Shown: positions 5,651 through 8,549 of the stretch, in pieces
Layout: every line of letters begins with the position of its first letter
Numbering within the stretch: the stretch's first letter is position 1
Source: Anaerolineae bacterium
Lineage (GTDB): Bacteria; Chloroflexota; Anaerolineae; Aggregatilineales; Phototrophicaceae
NCBI GenBank assembly: GCA_014379235.1
Contig: JACMMD010000345.1
Coordinates: forward strand, 1-8,549
Direction: 5' to 3'
Length of the DNA: 8,549 nucleotides
The notes under the pieces: generated by a model
Told to the model about the DNA's origin: nothing
Databases searched by the model: none
Seen by the model: only the letters and a program-made list of their open reading frames with translations
Position numbers and translations under genes: made by a program

Positions 5651-6376
5651 ATGAAGGACAGCGACAAAAGCAGCGGCATCGTCACGATGCTGGAAGTGCA
5701 GAAACGCAATAAAGAGCGCGTCAACGTGTATCTGGACGGCGAGTATGCGTTTAGCCTGACTCTGTTTGAGGCAGCCAAGCTCCGCAAGGGGCAGGCGCTA
5801 ACTCCAACGGATGTCACCCTGCTGCGGGACGCGGACACCGTTCTCAAGGCGGTTGACCGCGCCGCACACTTCCTGTCTTATCGCCCGCGCAGCATCCAGG
5901 AAGTGCGCCGCAATCTGGAACAGAAGGATACGCCGCCCGCCGTCATCGACGCGGCGCTGGCCCGTTTGAGCGAACAGGGTTATGTGGATGATGTGGCTTT
6001 CGCCCGCTATTGGGTCGAAAACCGCAACACCTTCAAGCCCCTCAGCCCGCGTGCCTTGCGCCACGAACTGTGTCAGAAGGGCATCGACAGCACCGTCATC
6101 AACGAAGTGTTGAGCGACCTTGACGCCGACGAAGCGGCTTATACGGCGGCGCAAAGCCGAGCAGCGCGAATGCGGGGTACTGATCCTCGCCAGTTTCGCG
6201 CCAAGCTCGGCGGCTTTCTGCAACGGCGCGGCTTTTCCTACGCCACCGTTCATGATGTGATTCAACGTCTGCTGGATGAGATCGACGCGGAAGACCCGGA
6301 GTTTTTTGCTGATGCTGACGCTGACAACAGCGCTGCTGACAACATCGACACAGGCGCTTATGGCGACATGGATTAG
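5651..6376 (+). CDS. recX: Regulatory protein RecX
   Basis: RecX binds RecA and RecA-DNA filaments and limits RecA activity in recombination and the SOS response. The 241-residue reading has the family's layout: an N-terminal beta part LEVQKRNKERVNVYLDGEYA (14-33), then three-helix repeats with FLSYRPRSIQEVRRNLEQK (74-92), LARLSEQGYVDDVAFARYWV (103-122) and LSPRALRHELCQKGID (131-146). The C-terminal 30 residues are acidic and probably disordered, which explains a length slightly above usual. The frame is open back to a GTG at 5594, but the stretch 5594-5650 is made of short direct repeats and does not look like RecX; I chose the ATG at 5651, whose translation reaches the conserved N-terminus quickly. 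Its ribosome site is poor (AGAGG two bases upstream). recA is not in the window; rny follows 258 nt later. Confidence 0.92.
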   Translation: MKDSDKSSGIVTMLEVQKRNKERVNVYLDGEYAFSLTLFEAAKLRKGQALTPTDVTLLRDADTVLKAVDRAAHFLSYRPRSIQEVRRNLEQKDTPPAVIDAALARLSEQGYVDDVAFARYWVENRNTFKPLSPRALRHELCQKGIDSTVINEVLSDLDADEAAYTAAQSRAARMRGTDPRQFRAKLGGFLQRRGFSYATVHDVIQRLLDEIDAEDPEFFADADADNSAADNIDTGAYGDMD

Positions 6377-6474
6377 CGCGCTGCGCTTTTTCGTGGCTCT
6401 GTTCGTGCTGTTCACGCGCTCATTTGCGGCATGGTTTGTGCCGTGTCGACTCGTGTTTGAAACTTTCAAGCCTA

Positions 6475-6502
6475 CTGAAATCAACCCTGTTCTACTTATA
6501 AC
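6475..6502 (+). promoter_or_regulatory. Candidate promoter for rny
   Basis: CTGAAA (6475-6480) and TATAAC (6497-6502) are spaced by 16 bp, matching the sigma70 consensus at four and five of six positions. Transcription would start near 6509, immediately at the AGAGGAGGT block, leaving a leader of about 125 nt before rny. This lets rny be expressed apart from recX, which ends in a small AGCGC/GCGCT stem plus five Ts (6375-6391). Confidence 0.4.
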
Positions 6503-6525
6503 AACCGAAAGAGGAGGTAAGCGGT

Positions 6526-6555
6526 TTGCCTCGTCGCTTGCATGCGGGCGACTGA
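6526..6555 (+). CDS. Possible nine-codon leader peptide before rny
   Basis: A perfect Shine-Dalgarno sequence, AGGAGGT (6512-6518), is seven bases before a TTG that opens a nine-residue frame, (M)PRRLHAGD, ending at TGA (6553-6555). No other start codon is at a workable distance: the ATG at 6542, in frame with rny, is 23 nt away, and the likely rny start at 6635 has no strong site of its own. The stop codon overlaps the base of the first leader hairpin. A translated leader controlling rny is inference; a misplaced or vestigial ribosome site is the alternative. Confidence 0.25.
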   Translation: MPRRLHAGD

Positions 6556-6625
6556 AAACTGGCGGTGTTTTGAGCGCCATTTTCCGGTCAAATGCCAACC
6601 GCCCGTTGAGCGGCGGCCACGCCGC
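6554..6625 (+). promoter_or_regulatory. Two hairpins in the rny 5' leader
   Basis: Hairpin 1 pairs 6554-6564 with 6575-6584 (GAAAA, one bulged C, TGGCG against CGCCATTTTC; ten pairs, 10-nt loop). Hairpin 2 is GCGGCG (6610-6615), loop GCCA, CGCCGC (6620-6625), six G-C pairs. Hairpin 2 ends nine bases before the rny ATG, so it could compete with ribosome loading. Neither has a T-run, so they are not intrinsic terminators. Confidence 0.4.
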
Positions 6626-6634
6626 GTTGGGACT

Positions 6635-8179
6635 ATGGAAAACGCTATCGTATTCATCATTGTCGCCCTGATCGCCGCTGCAATAGGCGCTGCGATCAGC
6701 GTGTATATGCTGCTCAATCGTCAGAAATTGCAAGGCATGAGCCGGATCGTTCAGGCTGAAAACCAAGCGAAAACGATTGTCGATCAAGCGGAAGATCGAG
6801 CAAGGAACGTTCTTGAAGAAGGAGAGGACAAGTCGCGTAAGATCGTCGACGAATCCGATAAGGTGGTGGCCCGCCGCCGCCGCGAACTGGATGCCGAAGA
6901 AGAACGCCTGCTGCACCGCCGCGAAGACCTCGATAAGCGGCTGGAAAAGGTCGAGCAGCGCGACGCAAATTCGAATAAACGCCAGAGCAAACTGGATAAG
7001 CAGCAAAACGAAGTCGAGAAGTTAGAAACAGATCGGCTTGCGGAGCTTCAGCGTATCGCGCAGATGACCATTGAAGAAGCACGCACCGAACTGCTGCGGG
7101 CTACCGAAGAAGACGCCCGCAATGACATGGCCCGTATGATCCGGCAGGTGGAAGCCGACGCCCGTGAAGAAGCTGACTCTCGTGCCCGCGATGTGATCGC
7201 GCTGGCGGTACAGCGTCTGGCCTCGGAGCATGTGAGCGAAATCTCGGTGAGCGTGGTGGCGCTGCCAAGCGACGAAATGAAGGGGCGCATCATTGGCCGC
7301 AACGGGCGCAACATCCGCGCCTTCGAAATTGCGACAGGCGTGGACGTGATCGTTGACGATACGCCGGAAGCGATCACTATCAGCAGCTTCGACCCGGTAC
7401 GGCGCGAAGTCGCCAAGCGGGCTATGGCCAAGCTGGTCGTGGACGGGCGTATTCATCCGGCGCGCATCGAAAAGCTGGTCGAAGACTCGGCGGAAGAAGT
7501 GCAGTTGGCCATTCGTGAAGAGGGCGAACGCGCCGCTTACGAGACCGGTCTACACGGCTTGCATCCCGAAGTGCTGAAACTGGTCGGGCAGTTGAAGTTC
7601 CGTACCAGCTACGGCCAGAACCAACACGCGCATTCCGTCGAGACGGCGCACATCGCTGGCATGATCGCAGGCGAACTGGGCGCGAACGTCGAAATTGCGA
7701 AAATGGGCGGCCTGCTGCATGACATCGGCAAAGCCATCGACCATGAGGTTGAAGGTACGCACGCTGTCATCGGCGCGGAATTCGCCAAGCGACACGGTGT
7801 CAATGCGAAAGTCGTCAACTGCATCGCCAGCCATCACCACGAAGTCGAGCAAGAATGTGTGGAGGCATACATCGTGGAAGCCGCCGACGCGATTTCGGGC
7901 GCTCGTCCCGGCGCTCGTCGTGAAAGCCTTGAGACTTACATCCGCCGTGTTCGCACGTTGGAAGAAATCGCCACCAGTTTTGAAGGCGTGGAGCAGAGCT
8001 ACGCGCTGCAAGCAGGGCGTGAAGTACGCATCATTGTGCGCCCCGAAGCGGTGGACGACCTTGCGGCTATGAATTTGGCGCGGGACATCGCCCGCAAGAT
8101 CGAAGAGTCGATGCAGTATCCCGGCCAGATCAAGGTTCACGTCATCCGCGAGACGCGGGCTGTGGAATACGCGAAGTAA
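6635..8179 (+). CDS. rny: Ribonuclease Y
   Basis: RNase Y is a membrane-anchored endoribonuclease that starts bulk mRNA decay in bacteria lacking or complementing RNase E. The 514-residue product (B. subtilis Rny is 520) shows all parts in order: an N-terminal membrane helix (residues 3-27, start MENAIVFIIVALIAAAIG), a long charged coiled coil (about 35-200), a KH domain with the GRNG loop at 221-224 (GRIIGRNGRNIRAFE), and an HD domain with His333 (HAHSVETA), His362-Asp363 (GLLHDIGKAIDHE) and Asp418 in EAADAISGARPGARRE. The frame is open back to an ATG at 6542, but those 31 extra codons are Arg/Pro-rich and would place the anchor internally, so I chose 6635; the ribosome site there (TTGGGA) is weak. 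It has its own candidate promoter and leader and is followed by a repeat and a terminator. Confidence 0.97.
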   Translation: MENAIVFIIVALIAAAIGAAISVYMLLNRQKLQGMSRIVQAENQAKTIVDQAEDRARNVLEEGEDKSRKIVDESDKVVARRRRELDAEEERLLHRREDLDKRLEKVEQRDANSNKRQSKLDKQQNEVEKLETDRLAELQRIAQMTIEEARTELLRATEEDARNDMARMIRQVEADAREEADSRARDVIALAVQRLASEHVSEISVSVVALPSDEMKGRIIGRNGRNIRAFEIATGVDVIVDDTPEAITISSFDPVRREVAKRAMAKLVVDGRIHPARIEKLVEDSAEEVQLAIREEGERAAYETGLHGLHPEVLKLVGQLKFRTSYGQNQHAHSVETAHIAGMIAGELGANVEIAKMGGLLHDIGKAIDHEVEGTHAVIGAEFAKRHGVNAKVVNCIASHHHEVEQECVEAYIVEAADAISGARPGARRESLETYIRRVRTLEEIATSFEGVEQSYALQAGREVRIIVRPEAVDDLAAMNLARDIARKIEESMQYPGQIKVHVIRETRAVEYAK

Positions 8180-8182
8180 ATT

Positions 8183-8276
8183 AACCCCTCCCTAAATCCC
8201 TCCCCGCAAGCGGAGAGGGACTTTGACTCCCTTCCCTGCTTGCGGGGAAGGTGGCGCGTCAGCGCCGGAAGGGGTT
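8183..8276. repeat. Palindrome-rich dispersed-type repeat after rny
   Basis: The 94-bp block starts three bases after the rny stop, with ends AACCCC (8183-8188) and GGGGTT (8271-8276) as inverted termini. Inside are three hairpins: TCCCTCCCCG/CGGAGAGGGA (8199-8220, one mismatch), CTTCCCTGC/GCGGGGAAG (8231-8239 and 8242-8250, one G-U) and GGCGC/GCGCC with loop GTCA (8253-8266). Runs of CCCTCCC make it unlike the coding DNA. Its form is that of REP/MITE-like repeats seen in many environmental bacteria; copy number cannot be judged here. Confidence 0.7.
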
Positions 8277-8321
8277 CAATACGTCAATTCCGCCGAAAGT
8301 TTGCTTAACTTGATGTGTATG

Positions 8322-8347
8322 GGGCGTTCAACTGAACGCCCTTTTTT
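8322..8347 (+). terminator. Intrinsic terminator of rny
   Basis: GGGCGTTC (8322-8329), loop AACT, GAACGCCC (8334-8341), then six Ts (8342-8347). A perfect 8-bp GC-rich stem with an immediate T-run is a textbook Rho-independent terminator. It lies 143 nt after the rny stop, so the palindromic repeat would form part of the rny 3' UTR. Confidence 0.85.
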
Positions 8348-8356
8348 ATTGGAGCG

Positions 8357-8387
8357 AGAAATAACAACCGGAGATTTCAATCTCCGG
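8357..8387 (-). terminator. Likely terminator of the minus-strand gene at the right edge
   Basis: CCGGAGAT (8368-8375) and ATCTCCGG (8380-8387) form a perfect 8-bp stem with a 4-nt loop. Read on the minus strand it is followed by TTGTTATTTCT (8367 down to 8357), a T-rich tail, and lies 18 bases beyond the minus-strand stop codon. Together with 8322-8347 it separates two convergent genes. Confidence 0.5.
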
Positions 8388-8405
8388 CTAGAGGGCTATA
8401 ACACC

Positions 8406-8549
8406 TTACAACACGCAGCCAGATTTCGCGCTTAAGGCGTAGATTTTTAGCTGAGGGTCGATGTTAGGATTTGCGGCCAGAAATTGGTCGATGATGCTGC
8501 TAATCTGCGCCCGGTGCGGCTCATAATAAGACCAATGGCCAAGACCATG
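8406..8549 (-). CDS. C-terminal 47 residues of a probable alpha/beta hydrolase (partial)
   Basis: The reading frame enters from the right edge and ends at TAA (8406-8408). It begins HGLGHWSYYEPHRAQISSII and continues into an amphipathic helix ending DQFLAA, then a short tail. The sequence GHWSYYEPHRAQISSIIDQF resembles the end of alpha/beta hydrolases, where the catalytic histidine sits in a GHW/GHF motif followed by a final helix ending in FL; His5 of the fragment would be that residue. The match rests on about 25 residues. One other minus frame is also open here, but only this one gives a recognisable pattern. It converges on rny. Confidence 0.5.
   Translation of the reverse strand, partial: HGLGHWSYYEPHRAQISSIIDQFLAANPNIDPQLKIYALSAKSGCVL

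Noticed and set aside
5440..5847. 135-codon minus-strand ORF across the recX start
   Set aside because: Most of it is antisense to recX and its translation is rich in Ser/Arg/Leu typical of shadow frames.
6551..6560. ACTGAAAACT upstream of rny as another heptamer array
   Set aside because: Only one heptad plus ACT; the next unit does not fit, so chance is likely.
6276..6671. 131-codon plus-strand ORF covering the recX-rny gap, with a hydrophobic stretch after the ATG at 6360
   Set aside because: It overlaps the recX 3' end and the rny 5' end in another frame, has no good ribosome site, and its sequence beyond the hydrophobic part is not protein-like. Probably a shadow.
5798..7006. 402-codon minus-strand ORF antisense to recX and rny
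   Set aside because: Antisense to two well-supported genes; no domain recognised; long because of the GC-rich codon pattern of the real genes.
8223..8435. 70-codon plus-strand ORF after rny
   Set aside because: It runs through the palindromic repeat and the terminator and overlaps the opposite-strand hydrolase fragment.

Overview
The window looks like chromosome from a moderately GC-rich, non-model bacterium, most plausibly a Chloroflexota (Anaerolineae-like) lineage. This is inferred from gene content only: a RecX gene followed by an RNase Y gene, a DUF4058 protein, a PemK/MazF-type toxin without a visible antitoxin, a PlsC-like acyltransferase behind a winged-helix protein, and several families of short intergenic repeats. 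No rRNA, tRNA, CRISPR array, integrase or complete insertion sequence was seen.

Layout. The left edge holds the first 198 codons of an aldo/keto reductase on the minus strand (1-596), read from a promoter of MerR type (19-bp spacer over a dyad). The divergent gap to 865 carries a 91-bp inverted heptamer element and a dyad just before a two-domain winged-helix gene (865-1563). A PlsC-family acyltransferase (1593-2708) and a DUF4058 gene (2750-3646) follow on the plus strand. A MazF-family gene (3706-4095) converges on DUF4058; an 11-bp perfect inverted repeat covers both stop codons. Upstream of mazF on the same strand is an NAD(P)-binding SDR/epimerase-like gene (4147-4986, GTG start).

From 4987 to 5650 there is no recognisable gene: a second inverted heptamer element (5000-5091), a possibly decayed ORF, and a terminator-like hairpin. 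Then come recX (5651-6376), a 258-nt spacer with a candidate promoter, a perfect Shine-Dalgarno sequence, a nine-codon leader ORF and two hairpins, and rny (6635-8179). After rny lie a palindrome-rich repeat, an intrinsic terminator, and the last 47 codons of a minus-strand gene, probably an alpha/beta hydrolase.

Functionally, recX (modulator of RecA) and rny (membrane-anchored endoribonuclease starting mRNA decay) are housekeeping genes; the 865-2708 pair looks like a small operon; DUF4058 and mazF look accessory. The most notable unexplained signal is the heptamer element: four arrays, each exactly four heptads plus ACT (31 nt), arranged as two inverted pairs with 29- and 30-nt centres, plus a shorter relative at 2707-2723.
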